64,000 nt of DNA from Locusta migratoria. Lineage: Eukaryota; Arthropoda; Insecta; Orthoptera; Acrididae. The DNA lies in NCBI GenBank assembly GCA_026315105.1, contig CM048751.1:336008649-336072648 (forward strand). Direction: 5' to 3'. The notes under the pieces are model-generated. The model worked only from the letters and a program-made list of their open reading frames with translations, did not search any database and was not told the DNA's origin. Shown here one piece after another: positions 54,458-64,000 of the stretch. A program made the position numbers and the translations under genes. Numbering within the stretch: the stretch's first letter is position 1; every line of letters begins with the position of its first letter.

Positions 54458-55166
54458 CAAGAAAAGCGTCCATTACTTCGGAAAGATAAAAAAAAAGAAG
54501 GAAAGATAGTGAGTGTTACCGATAAGAACTTGCATTCTGCGTGTCCTTGCAACTTATCGTGTCTCGCATTCATATCACAGTAAAAGGAAACTAAACCTGA
54601 AATGGAAGAGGAAATTTTTTACGACTCAGCAGGTGAGTAAGCGCACAAACACGATAAAAATAATGCTTCTCGCTAAGAAGCCTAGTTTCAGAATTTAAAT
54701 TTAACCTCGAAACTTCCTGATAACCTGCGCCATTAGAATGAACCTTGAAAAGGTACTCTAGCTGACCTTTTGCTGTCTGCATGATAGTATTGGCTTAACG
54801 AAACACAATTAATGGCTACCGTTGGAGCAGTGAATTACTTTCTTTCACAATCATGAACTTAGCAACACGTTTAATGGGAAGTCGCATTAATAATGAAAGT
54901 TGTGGTTTGACGTTGTTAACTGGAAGTCTTTTTTAGTATGTTGTTGTATCTGACTGCATGTATGATGAAATTTAACTGGCACATTGATACAATAAAAATC
55001 AATTGCTGGTACATCTACGCAGTATAATTTTCCTACATAGCAGTCACGCTCAGTTCGTTTCAGGTGTTGTTAGTGTGTATCAATGTACTGATTGAAAGCA
55101 TAAAAAGGAATATCTAGCAAAGGAAAGTTAAACTTACATAACATGGAAATTCCAGGTATGGAATTA
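54458..55166. other. Putative upstream region, otherwise unassigned
   Basis: It contains the 60-bp segment 54970-55030 that is repeated in the loop of the fold-back element at 55353-55414. Nothing else was recognised. Confidence 0.4.
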
Positions 55167-55612
55167 ATAATATAGTAATAAGGACAGTTTACAACTCATC
55201 GCAAAGACGTGGCGACGAGCTGCGACAGGCATGTACAAAAGTCACACACACACACAACACTTTCAGCTATCGGCAATGGCCTTCTTCAGAAAATAGAACA
55301 CTCGCGCAATCACACAAATATACAACCATCACCTCCGGCTGTCGCACTTCGAACTTTAAGTGGCATATTGATACAATAAAAATCAATTCCTGGTTCATCT
55401 ACACAGTATAATCTTCGAAGTGCGGCAGCCGGAGGTAATGGTTGTATGACTGTGTTGTGTGCCTGTGTGATTGCGTGAGTGTTCTATTTTCTGAAGAAGG
55501 CCATGGCCGATAGCTGAAAGAGTTGTATGTGTGTGTCTTTTGTATGTGCCTGTCGCAGCTCGTCGCCACGTCTTTGCGGTGAGTTTTAAACTGTCCTTAT
55601 TACTATATTATA
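55167..55612. mobile_element. Fold-back MITE with GAAGAAGGCC arms
   Basis: Left arm (about 55167-55350) and right arm (about 55415-55612) are imperfect reverse complements: ATAGTAATAAGGACAGTTTA against TAAACTGTCCTTATTACTAT at the outside, AAGGCCATTGCC/GGCCATGGCC in the middle. The loop duplicates the flanking sequence at 54970-55030. I recall this arm type as widespread in insects. AAAGTTAAACTTA occurs outside each arm. Confidence 0.8.
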
Positions 55613-56364
55613 AAGTTAAACTTATAAAATTCAAATTAATTTTCCGGAATTGAGTTGGCCCTGTCAAGTACCGACTGTTATACAACAAAGATAAACTAAG
55701 CTGGTCACCTGATAAATTTTCATAAGTAACATTCATTTGAATGCTATCTGCTGAAATTGTTTGCATTACTATTCGTCCTAACAGTTAGTGACTGTTACAA
55801 AACTGAGCTATTTTTAATGAACTGATCATATGTTATTTTCGTAATTACATTTTATTTGATTACTGCGATAAAACTGATGAACATGATGAAACTGTGATAA
55901 TCGCAAGCCTACGTATGAAACTATTTCTGAAACAATGTAATATGCCAACTTGGATTTACGTGAGCAGGTAGAAAAAACGATACTGACACGAAGATTATTT
56001 TCACTATTTTAATGATCATTGATTAACTCCCATGAAAGTTATAACCATTTCCACACTTTACCATAATCTGATTTTAAAGCATTGATTTTCATTATTGGAA
56101 GAACTCAACAAACTCAACACAAGAAAGGTAAATTACTCCATTACAAGATAAAAAAAACTGATTAGGAGAAAATAACATTGCTTTGTGAAAATACGCTAAT
56201 GATCATTGCAAATTAATTTTTAAAAACTCTTAACCTCTCTTCCAAATTCATTTTCATCTAATAAACATAGCATCGTGATCGTCATCAATGAGTTTGCTCC
56301 AGTGGTGTTACCAAGGTTTTATCAGCACATCTTTTACTACTCTCATCTCGTCTGGTAATCAAAA
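55613..56364. other. Unassigned AT-rich DNA
   Basis: Nothing was recognised. Confidence 0.35.
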
Positions 56365-56786
56365 ACATTAATCAGTTCAAATGTTTGTAGAGCTTATGGG
56401 ACTTAAGTACGGGATCATCAGTCCATAAACTTACAAACTACTTATGAACTACCTTATACTAAAGACGGTGCCGGCCGCGGTGGCCAAGGGGACTGAGGCG
56501 CTCCAGTCACGGTCTGCACGGCCACTACAGTCGGGGGTTCGAATCCCCCCTCGGGCATGGATATTTGTACCGTCCTTAGTGTTAGCTAGTTCATAAGTGG
56601 TTTGTAAGTTTAGGGACTGATGACCCCGTAGTTAAGTCCCATAAGCTATACAAACATTTTTTTTTCTAAATACGGCACAAACATCCATACCCGAGGGGAG
56701 ATTCCAATACCCGACGGTGAATAGCCGTGCACACTGCAACACGGCGCTCCAGTACGCACGGCTAGTCCGCCGCGACATTAATCAGT
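56365..56786 (-). mobile_element. tRNA-derived SINE, outer copy carrying a second SINE
   Basis: ACATTAATCAGT (56365-56376 and 56775-56786) flanks a minus-strand SINE whose middle is interrupted by a plus-strand SINE. The head (GTCGCGGCGGACTAGCCGTG) is of type B; the tail is of type A. Confidence 0.9.
56459..56675 (+). mobile_element. tRNA-derived SINE, type A, nested in another SINE
   Basis: CTAAAGACGG/CTAAATACGG (56459-56468, 56666-56675) flanks it. It has the full head GCCGGCCGCGGTGGCC, the B-box and a T-rich end. Confidence 0.9.
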
Positions 56787-57430
56787 CATTATTTGACAGT
56801 AAATGCAGTGAATAGCTGGGGTGAGCTAGCGACACACGACAAAATCAAACAATCTCTCAGACAGAAATGTCAGTAGTAGCTTTACCAGCTCTAGCGTTTA
56901 TGTTGTGCACCGAACAGATACCTGTCACTAAATCTGTTGGAAAGAATAATTACTCTATCAACATTGTTAATGGTAAATTGTGTTCACTGCAGTTAGCGCA
57001 CCAAAAAGTTTTAATATCGAGAAACACTCGAAAAATGTAGTGCACTTGATGCAACTCAACGAAGTGTAAATATCAAATTAATGTATGCAGAAATACAAAT
57101 ATTGCCTGTGCTTTCCGCAATGTCCGAAACAACAGACACCATTTGTAAACCATCTATTACCAATCAAGTCACAAGAGAATGTACTGCAATACCTATGGGC
57201 AATAATTCAGTTAAATAGATAGGAAGAGTTGAATCTTTGTCCCAGCAGGTATTCAACGCCGTTTGTAGGAAGTCGTGCTCTCCATTACACCACACTGACA
57301 CAGTAATCAACACGACCAAGCGATACGTTCGGAGCTGATGTGTGTCTACGCTGAATAAAGGATCATTTTTTGTGTTCTCCTTAATAATACCTGTCTCATG
57401 GCAGACGCTTTTCTTTTAGAACTTCCAACT
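56787..57430. other. Unassigned spacer
   Basis: No gene or repeat was recognised. Confidence 0.35.
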
Positions 57431-57717
57431 GTTGTTGTGGTCTTCAGTACGATTTTTATCCCACACGCTTCCTTCCAATGCTAAGTTGACGATTCCTTGA
57501 TGTCTCAGACTATGTCCCACCAATCTATCCCTTCTCTTAGTTACAATAGGCCACAAACTCTTTTTCTCTCCAATTCTGTTGAGCGATCAACCCATCTGAT
57601 CTTCATCATTCGTCTGTAGCACCACATTGCGAAAGCTACAACCATCTTTTGTCTCAACTCCTTATCGTCCACGTTTCACTCCCACAAAATGCTACACTAC
57701 ACTCGAGATAAATGCTT

Positions 57718-58002
57718 TCAGAAGGACTTCCTAACATTCAAACTAATACTAGATGTCAACAAATTTCGCATCTTCAGAAACGCTTTTCTTCCGACAGCCA
57801 CTCTGCATTTTATATCTTCTTTACTTCGGCCATCGGAACTTATCCTGCTAGCCAAATAACAAAACTCATCTACTATTTTCATCGCCTCATTACCTAATCT
57901 ATTTCCTTCAGCATCGCCTGATTTTCTGACAATACATTTCACTACCCTCGTATTACTTTTGTTAATGTTCATCATACACCTTCTTTTCAAGACACTGTCC
58001 AT
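57718..58002 (-). pseudogene. RT thumb fragment of LINE copy 4
   Basis: A 94-codon frame matches the start of the thumb frame of copy 1: MDSVLK, MNINKSNTRV, FCYLASRISSDGRSKEDIKC and LLTSSISLNVRKSF. It ends by frameshift, and further C-terminal blocks continue to about 57440 in other frames. It is separated from the palm by a frame change near the altered FSVD box (about 58070-58085). Non-functional. Confidence 0.75.
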
Positions 58003-58589
58003 TCCATTAATTGCTCTCTCAGGTCCTTTGCTGTCTCTGACAGAGTTCCTATGTCGACAGAAAACCGCAAGGTTATTGTTTCCTCTCCCTGGTCTTTAGT
58101 TCCCTCTCCAAATTTCTCCTTGCATTCCTTCACAGCTTGCTAAATGTACAGATTGAACGAACATCATTGCGGAAAGGCTACAACTCTGTATTACTCCCTT
58201 TCCATTCATTGCGACCTTTTGATGCCTTTCAACTCTAATAATTGCTTTCTAGTTTCTGTAAAAATTGAATATAAGCCTTCACTCCCTATATTTTACCCCT
58301 GCTACCTTCATGATTTGAAAGATTGTATTCCAATCAACATTGTCAACCTCAAAACGTAGATTTATCTTTCTTTACCCTATCTTCTAAGGTAAGTCGTAAT
58401 GTATTGCCTCGCATGTACCTACAGTTCTTCTAAATCCATACTGATATTCCCCAAGGTCGGATTCCACCAGCTTTTCCAATCGTCTGTAAATAATTCGTGT
58501 TAGTGTTTTGCAACCATGACTTGCTATACTAATACTTCTGTAACTTTCACATTTGTCTGCACTTGCTTTCTTCGGAATTAGAATCACTA

Positions 58590-59148
58590 GGGTAAGGTGG
58601 TACAATTTCGATCATTTCGGACAATTGAAATAAATTGAGAAAAGGAATAATTTTAACTATTGCACTTGTTCTTGAATGTTTAATGAATATGTAACACAAA
58701 TATTATACAGTTACAAATGTTGGTATAATCACAAAAAAAGGTTACGGACTTGAGAAAAATCGATCGAAAATGTACCACGCTAGGTACAATTCTGATCACT
58801 TCCTCGTACAATTTTGATTACGGGCATCTTCCACATAAAAAGCACTTTTTCAGTCAGGTACCAACGCATACTTCATGGTACCAAACATTGCATTTTTGGC
58901 AGCGAATCCAGTCACCCTTAACTAGATGATTTGTAAGAGCGTGTAGACTAAGTAGCTTCACTTACCTCTTTAAAGGGAAAAAAATTATATCTCCTTACCG
59001 CAAAGCGGTGTATTCTTGGAAAAGACAGGAGGAGCTGTAGAAACCTGCTACTCTACATCGCGACACGAGACACTACGAGACTGACAAATGGCGCGAAAAC
59101 TTACGTTGGTCGGAATTGTACCTATATCGAGTTTGTACCACCTTATCC
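58590..59148. mobile_element. TA-flanked MITE inside the LINE RT
   Basis: TA at 58588-58589 and 59149-59150 flanks 559 bp with inverted ends: GGGTAAGGTGGTACAA on the left and TTGTACCACCTTATCC on the right (one mismatch). GTACAATT phrases repeat inside. If the element and one TA are removed, the LINE RT frame reads through FKKN and ILIPKKAS as in the other copies, which fixes the boundaries. Confidence 0.88.
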
Positions 59149-59592
59149 TATATTCTTCTTGAAATCTGGGGGTGTTACCCCTGTCTCATATATCTTGTAT
59201 ACCAGGTGGAACAATTTCTTCATGACTAGTTCTAGTAACGATAATAGCAGTTCCGACTAAACATCAACTACTCCAGGGTCCTTTTACCTACTCAAATCTT
59301 TTCGTGCTCTGTCAAATTCTTCTAGCAGTATTGTATCTCCTATATCGCCTTCCTCTACTTCGTCTTCCATTTCTAGAATACCGCATTCGAGTTTATTTTC
59401 TTTGTACAGGCCTTCAAAATATTCCTTCCAACTTTCAGTTTCCCCTTTTTTTTGTTAGTACTGCATTTCAATCTGAGTTCTTGATATTCATATCGGTGCT
59501 TTTATTGTTTCCAAATGTGTCTTTTATTTTCATGTAGGCGGTATCTATCTTTCCCCTAGTTATGCATTCTTCTACGGTTCTGCATTTGTCCT

Positions 59593-59976
59593 CTAGGCAC
59601 TCCTGCTTAGCCAGTCTGCACTTCCTGTCAATCTCATTTTTAGACATTTGTACTCCCTTTTTCCTGCTTTCCTTGCTGAATTTTTATATTTTCTCCTCTC
59701 ATCAATTAAGTTCAGTATATCCTGTGTTATCCAGGGATTTCTACCAGGCCTTGTTCTTCTGCCTATATGATCCTCTGCTGCCTTCACTACCCTATCTCTC
59801 AGAGCTACCCATTCTTCTTCTACTGTATTACTTTCCTCAGTTTCAGACAATTCTTGTCTAATGCTTCCTCTATAACTCTCAGCCACCTCTGGTTCTTTCA
59901 ATTTGTCCAGGTTCCATCTGCTAAATTTTCTACCTGTTTTCAGTCTCTTAAGTTTTAATCCACAGTTCATAACCAA
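59593..59976 (-). pseudogene. Endonuclease-RT linker fragment of LINE copy 4
   Basis: A 127-codon frame matching residues about 48-170 of the 464-codon frame of copy 2, with RWNLDKLKEPEV, WVALRDRVVKAAEDHIGR and NPWITQDILNLIDERRKYKN in common. It begins just after the endonuclease's SDHNLL position and ends before the RT fingers. It is only informative as an alignment anchor for the copy. Confidence 0.75.
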
Positions 59977-60115
59977 TAAGTTATGGTCAGTCTACATCTG
60001 CCACTGTTACGGTCTTACAGTTTAAACCTGGTTTCTAAACTTTGCTTTGCCATTCTAAAGTCAATCTGGTACTTCTGCGCTGGTACTAATTTTCAAGTGA
60101 CTTCAGATATAATAA

Positions 60116-61029
60116 ACGAGCAGCTTCTTGAATGATCGCGACTTCGAACCCTAAGTTAACTAGCATCCCAGCAGCAAAAAATATAATGACCGTTAATACT
60201 GGTCTTCATATTCTTATTGATATATTTCCTCAAATTTATGAACGAATTAACTTGAAGTTAGACTTCACAGTAAGATCCAATAGGTTGGCAAACCCTGAGT
60301 CAAATTTCTTAATTTCATTTGCTACGATTGTCTCTTTTCATTCCATAGCTCGTCTGTAACTGTTATCAATATCGTAATATCAATAATCGTGCCACTTTAT
60401 TGACATACAACTTTTGTGTAAGTCTTTTAGACAACATTCAAAATTCACTTCAGAATTACCCTCACTTAAGAAAAAAAATCATATACACATCTTGATTCAA
60501 TATTTAGAAATCGTGGACACTCATCAGTAACTTCATTTTAAACTTTTTATTTTAAATATATTTGACGTAAGTAATACCACATAATTCAATATTACAAGTC
60601 CCAGTTGCAACGAGGCTTCATCTCAATAGGGAATACGAAAAAAAAAGACTAAGCATTTTTCATTTACATTTTAATAAGCATTATTAATGTTTAATAAAAA
60701 TGTCAATCGCGGTCTGCAATAGCAGGCAATGTCTTCCACTTCAGCGCCTCGACCTTTGGCTAATCAACGACAGCGACAACATTTTCTCGTTGACGTCAGT
60801 GGAGAACCCGTCACTGCGTACTGCTGCAGCACCGTCGTTACACATGAAACAAACAAAGGCGAAAAAAATTCACACAAGTATATGTTTTCAAACATTTAAT
60901 AACATTCAAAACAATATATTCCGTAATAAATTACTGAATAACTGCGAAATTGAGCTTTATGTAGAAAATAGTGGACTATTAAATACATGTCCAACTACAC
61001 CTCCTTATGTATCCTGGTCTTTTCCACGT
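60116..61029. other. Unassigned DNA
   Basis: A 111-codon plus frame at 60700-61035 has no recognised domain, and no splice-bounded exon is convincing. Confidence 0.35.
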
Positions 61030-61348
61030 ATATAACTGTGTCTAATCTGTGTCAAAGTATGTGAAAGCTGATTCCCGTTGGTCCTGTGGGTGGTTAGAAC
61101 ACTTGTGTAATATTATGCCTGAAGCAGTAGCAGATGCTGGATGAGTGTAGGTTATTTTTCTTGATTACGGATTTATCCAGAAATTTATTTAGCCTGCTTG
61201 TTCCTTGTCTAGAGTGAACTTCATGATCTTGTGTATTGTGTTTATTTCTGTATGTAGTTGGTCTATTTTAATTTCTGCTAATCTATCAAGCAGAGGATAC
61301 CATCTATGTATCTCAACCAGTATGTTATACTGTATTTGCATGGTACTA

Positions 61349-62392
61349 TACTACCGGTCAAAAGATTCCGATCACCTATGCACAAAACTGAATGCTTCAT
61401 TTCAATGTACAAACACATCATCAAAACTAAATAGACCAACAAAAATACATTTTCTCTCTCTATAATTAAGAATAACACAATATGGTTCCATCAATTCGCA
61501 CGAGATCACCAACTTTATCATCCGCAAAAGATCGTTACACCATAACCGACCCTCCACCATGATTCACCGTAGGTTCACACACTGAATCTCCATACGTTTC
61601 CCACGAAGTCGACGAACAAACATTCGACGACGGCTCCCGAATACTTCGATTCAATCGTGAATAACTCCTTGGACCACGCTACACACTCCAGTTTTTATGT
61701 TTCTGTACCCAATGCATCCTAATCACCTTATTTTGTGTCCGTAATAAAGGTTTTTTGGCCGCTATACACCCCTTTAAACTTCGTTTACGAAGACGGCGTT
61801 GCACTGTTGAGACAGATATTGGATCAGCTCGCGTATTATTAACTTCCTCGCGAATTTCAGTTGCCGTACGAGTCCTCTGACGTTTACTCTGTACACATAT
61901 GAACTGATCTTCCCTGTATGATGTTACACAGGGTCTTCCATATTGTGAAATACTTGCATTGGCACTAGTTTGCTTGAACCGCTGCAGTGTATACGCCCTA
62001 CTAGAGTAGCCTTCGTGATGCACAGCTACAATTACAGCACGTTTTTTAATTCCAGTCTCCTGCTTCCCTCCCATTTCTAGGTAATATTGTACGCACCTGC
62101 TGAGAAACAGAAACACACTGCTAGCTACACACAGTGTACTCAGAACTAATGTGAACTCCTTGCTACATAGACAGCTGAGGCCTATTTGAGTGCACACGTC
62201 TTAGGTAGTGACACGTCATGTGTGGTGGGTACTCATCAGAGCCCCACTGTACGGAGAAGCGGTCAAATACACAATAGAACTGTCCCGTCTTTACACCTTT
62301 ATTCTTGTTTTAGTATCAACAGAGGGCTATGATTGATTATTTAACACTACATTCCTGTTTTAGGTGATCAAAAACTTTTGACCGGTACTGTA
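61349..62392 (-). mobile_element. Tc1-like element with internally deleted transposase
   Basis: Inverted ends carry TACCGGTCAAAAG on the left (61352) and CTTTTGACCGGTA on the right (62375-62387), with GATCACC just inside and TA on both sides (61349-61350, 62391-62392). The element is about 1.04 kb. Its transposase keeps the DNA-binding half but has lost most of the catalytic half. Confidence 0.85.
61679..62197 (-). pseudogene. Tc1-like transposase, N-terminal part
   Basis: A 172-codon frame. The likely real start is the internal Met before GGKQETGIKKRAVIVAVHHE (about residue 42; the preceding residues are out of family). The paired helix-turn-helix domain follows: SISQYGRPCVTSYREDQFIC, RTATEIREEVNNTRADPISV, STVQRRLRKRSLKGCIAAKK and KVIRMHWVQKHKNWSV. 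After the stop, IEVFGSRRRMFVRR-like remnants of the first catalytic region continue in other frames to about 61600. The second and third catalytic blocks are missing, so it cannot transpose. Confidence 0.82.
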
Positions 62393-62471
62393 TATCTTCA
62401 TTTTTTCCTCTATTTTGTACGTGAAAATGTTTGCTAACTTTACTGAAATAATTATTCGAGGTGATGTGTTG

Positions 62472-62650
62472 CGCCGGCCGCGGTGGCCGAGCGAGGGGAC
62501 TGCGGCGCGTCAGTCACGGGTTCGAATCCCCCCTCGGGCATGGATATTTGTGCTGTCCTTAGTATTAGCTAGTTCATAAGTAGTTTGTAAGTTTAGGGAC
62601 TGATGACCCCGTAGTTAAGTCCCATAAGCTATACAAGCACTTGAACATTT
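62472..62650 (+). mobile_element. tRNA-derived SINE, type A, with internal deletion
   Basis: The head GCCGGCCGCGGTGGCCGAG is intact, but about 24 bp between CAGTCACGG and GGTTCGAATCC (the middle of the tRNA-like part) are missing. The tail is complete. Flanks share GTGTGTTG-like sequence (GATGTGTTG before, AGGTGTGTTG after). Confidence 0.85.
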
Positions 62651-62910
62651 GAGGTGTGTTGTCCTCAACTGTTCAGTAATAATGGGAAGTGGGACACCTG
62701 ATCATAGGACCACTCTGTTTATTTTCGCATGCAGTATCACCTAGCAAATCACGTTATATTCCTAGTGAATCACCCTATAGTATGGACGCCATGGAACTAA
62801 CTTTCACCACTTTGAAACACCGTGGTGTTGTAAGAATGCCAGAAGAATGGGTCAGCACGTACCGAGTGCTGGGCAGCGACGACCCTTCCGCCTTCGACAA
62901 ACATCAATCG

Positions 62911-63105
62911 TCAACGAGAGTTGTAGCTCATAGAACCATAGACCATAAGTCTTGGGTGAGGACTGTCTCTTGGATGAATGCACTCTACAAGGCGGCGCTG
63001 GACAAGTCTACATCGTACGCCCAAACGACCACCTCTTGCGTGCTGGTAGAATCTGCTCTCATCGCTGAAGTCCACGGCCAACACCGTCTCGACACAAGGC
63101 CTCAC
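62911..63105 (-). pseudogene. Tc1-like transposase fragment around the first catalytic Asp
   Basis: A 64-codon frame containing VDFSDESRFYQHARGGRLGV and MVYGSMSYNSR. FSDESRF carries the first Asp of the DDE triad, and the VYG(S)MSYNSR block is the usual sequence before the second Asp. The second and third acids were not found in frame. The frame's start lies in the inserted repeat. Confidence 0.7.
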
Positions 63106-63272
63106 AACACGTCACCCCGATAGGCTGCCATCGCTCGCTTAGTGGCTGGCCGCTGGGGCACAGCCCACTGCCTCGTAGCGCCATCCAGTGAGCTTGCGGT
63201 CGCTGCCTACTGATGTGACGTAACGCGGACTTGTTGTGAGGCCTTGTATCTAGACGGTGTTGCCACGTCCCG
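63077..63272. mobile_element. Small inverted-repeat insert in the Tc1-like element
   Basis: AACACCGTCTCGACACAAGG with CCTCACAAC (63080-63110) is mirrored by GTTGTGAGGCCTTG with TATCTAGACGGTGTT (63232-63269). The two arms bound about 195 bp that interrupts the transposase alignment. Confidence 0.6.
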
Positions 63273-63400
63273 CCATTCCATCCACCAAGTGATCCTCTGA
63301 CGTCACCAGCAGAGCCGTGCACCTCACTGCTATGATGTGAGTGTAAAGCCCAGTATACACGCTGATCGCGCTGGTAATGAACAGATCTCGTTGAGCGCTA

Positions 63401-64000
63401 TCTAGCGACGTAAACGTGGAACTACTAGCATTTCGTGAGCGCAGACGACGTTTCGTACTAGCTATTACGCTTTAGGACAGGTTCTAAATTTGCTAGTAGC
63501 GAAGGGGGTGCGCATGTGCAGAAGTGAATTTGTTGTATGGTTTTCATATTTCTGTGTGGAAATAACCGTGTCCTTGCCAAAATTACTTGGTTTGTTGGAG
63601 TGATAAGTCTTGCATCAGTGAGTGGAACAGAGCAGGAATTCTGCTTTAGATTGAGGCATACAGGGTCGCTGCAGAAAATCCTCTCTATTGTAAGAAGGTG
63701 CAATGACTGTTATTTACGAAGAAAATAACAGAAAAGTGTAGATTTAAATGAATTTTGAATACGTCTTGTTGATTAACTTCATACTTTTAAAATTCCATGA
63801 CTTTTAGCGTGTCAAAAATCAGTTGCACATAATCTTGAAAGTGTGTTGCTAAAAGCAAAGCAAAATTAGTTGACTGAGGTCCCATTATGAATCGTAAATT
63901 GAAATTGCTGTGCAGATATTGTAAGAGTCGGTACAGAAATTCTTTGTGCAAGGGCTAGGCTTTCGAAAGATTCTCCTGTCGTCAGAAACCGCAATGTTTT
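63401..64000. other. Unassigned DNA to the window end
   Basis: Only short frames (63458-63728) were found, with no recognised domain. Confidence 0.35.

Larger units (their letters stand above)
57431..60115 (-). mobile_element. RTE-like LINE, copy 4, with a MITE inside
   Basis: On the minus strand, from about 60115 down: remnants of the endonuclease end (a GADxNSDHNLL-like stretch with a one-base loss near 59990), then a 127-codon linker frame (LKLKRLKTGRKFSRWNLDKL), RT fingers (LVILIPKKASADKCESYRSI), palm and thumb (MDSVLK, CYLASRISSDGRSKEDIKCR), and a CACAACAACAG tail at 57431. The catalytic box reads FSVD. A 559-bp MITE interrupts the fingers. Confidence 0.85.
61030..62465 (-). mobile_element. 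Penelope-like element fragment split by a Tc1-like element
   Basis: On the minus strand, 62465-62393 gives LANIFTYKIEEK-like text. After the Tc1-like insertion, 61350-61030 gives ITYWLRYIDGILCLID (motif C altered from YVDD to YIDG), HKIMKFTLDKEQ and a later ILHKCSNHPQDQ block. These are ordered blocks of Penelope-type RT. Stops are frequent. Confidence 0.65.
62680..63400 (-). mobile_element. Tc1/mariner-like element fragment
   Basis: The minus strand encodes VLAVDFSDESRFYQHARGG (first catalytic Asp, about 63045-63100) and HPRLMVYGSMSYNSR leading to the second block. Degraded text continues to about 62680. The distal 63284-63360 part aligns with the Tc1-like pieces at 24775 and 40305. A small inverted-repeat insert splits the N-terminal side. 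Confidence 0.65.

Noticed and set aside
1..64000. CRISPR arrays, operons, prophage or rRNA
   Set aside because: Repeats are dispersed eukaryotic elements; there are no evenly spaced short repeats, no dense gene arrays and no rRNA sequence.

Overview
This window looks like intergenic or intronic DNA from a very large insect genome, most likely a grasshopper or locust (Orthoptera, Schistocerca-like). That is an inference. It rests on the near absence of host exons, the density of nested transposable elements, and several repeat families (a tRNA-derived SINE, an RTE-like LINE with an (AAC)n tail, Helitron-like elements) whose sequences I recall as typical of locust DNA. There is nothing bacterial: no operons, ribosome binding sites, rRNA or CRISPR array. 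Nearly every long open frame is a decayed transposon protein.

Layout. 1-2.4 kb: a 5'-truncated RTE-like LINE followed by a CR1-like LINE tail. 3.9-7.15 kb: the longest RTE-like LINE (5' region, endonuclease, reverse transcriptase, all broken). 10-14 kb: two reverse-strand Helitron-like elements and a degenerate repeated module. 14.4-17.1 kb: hAT-like terminus, tRNA-like SINE unit, fold-back MITE, CR1-like LINE and a Penelope-like fragment. 18.7-23.1 kb: an I-clade LINE split by a piggyBac-type MITE, then a Penelope-like element. 24.4-29.4 kb: Tc1-like, Jockey-like and Penelope-like elements, invaded by five SINEs. 31.7-35.5 kb: a Helitron nested in a Helitron, and the 3' end of an I-clade LINE with RNase H. 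36.4-42 kb: SINEs, a long-TIR MITE, opposed Tc1-like pieces and an RT fragment. 42.8-46.8 kb: a 4-kb piggyBac element with TTAA target duplications. 50-57 kb: RTE-like LINE, Helitron, a near-perfect 292-bp-arm palindrome, SINEs, a fold-back MITE and a SINE inside a SINE. 57.4-63.4 kb: a reverse-strand RTE-like LINE carrying a TA-flanked MITE, a Penelope-like fragment split by a Tc1-like element, a SINE and another Tc1-like element.

Possible host coding sequence. On the minus strand there are short exon-like blocks with canonical splice sites. A TATA-preceded signal-peptide exon lies at 54370-54415, a 102-codon exon at 47625-47932, and two Cys-containing exons at 31233-31313 and 30248-30312, with a weaker one at 42551-42700. 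Phases fit for signal exon to 47932, for signal exon directly to 31313, and for 31313 to 30312. They could therefore belong to one or two genes for small secreted proteins whose introns have filled with mobile elements. I do not recognise the protein family, and linkage of the exons is inference.

How the pieces relate: the nesting gives a relative chronology. LINEs, Penelope-like and Helitron elements form the older layer. SINEs, MITEs, a second Helitron and Tc1-like elements were inserted into them, often with intact target-site duplications or a readable empty site. No element here appears able to move by itself.
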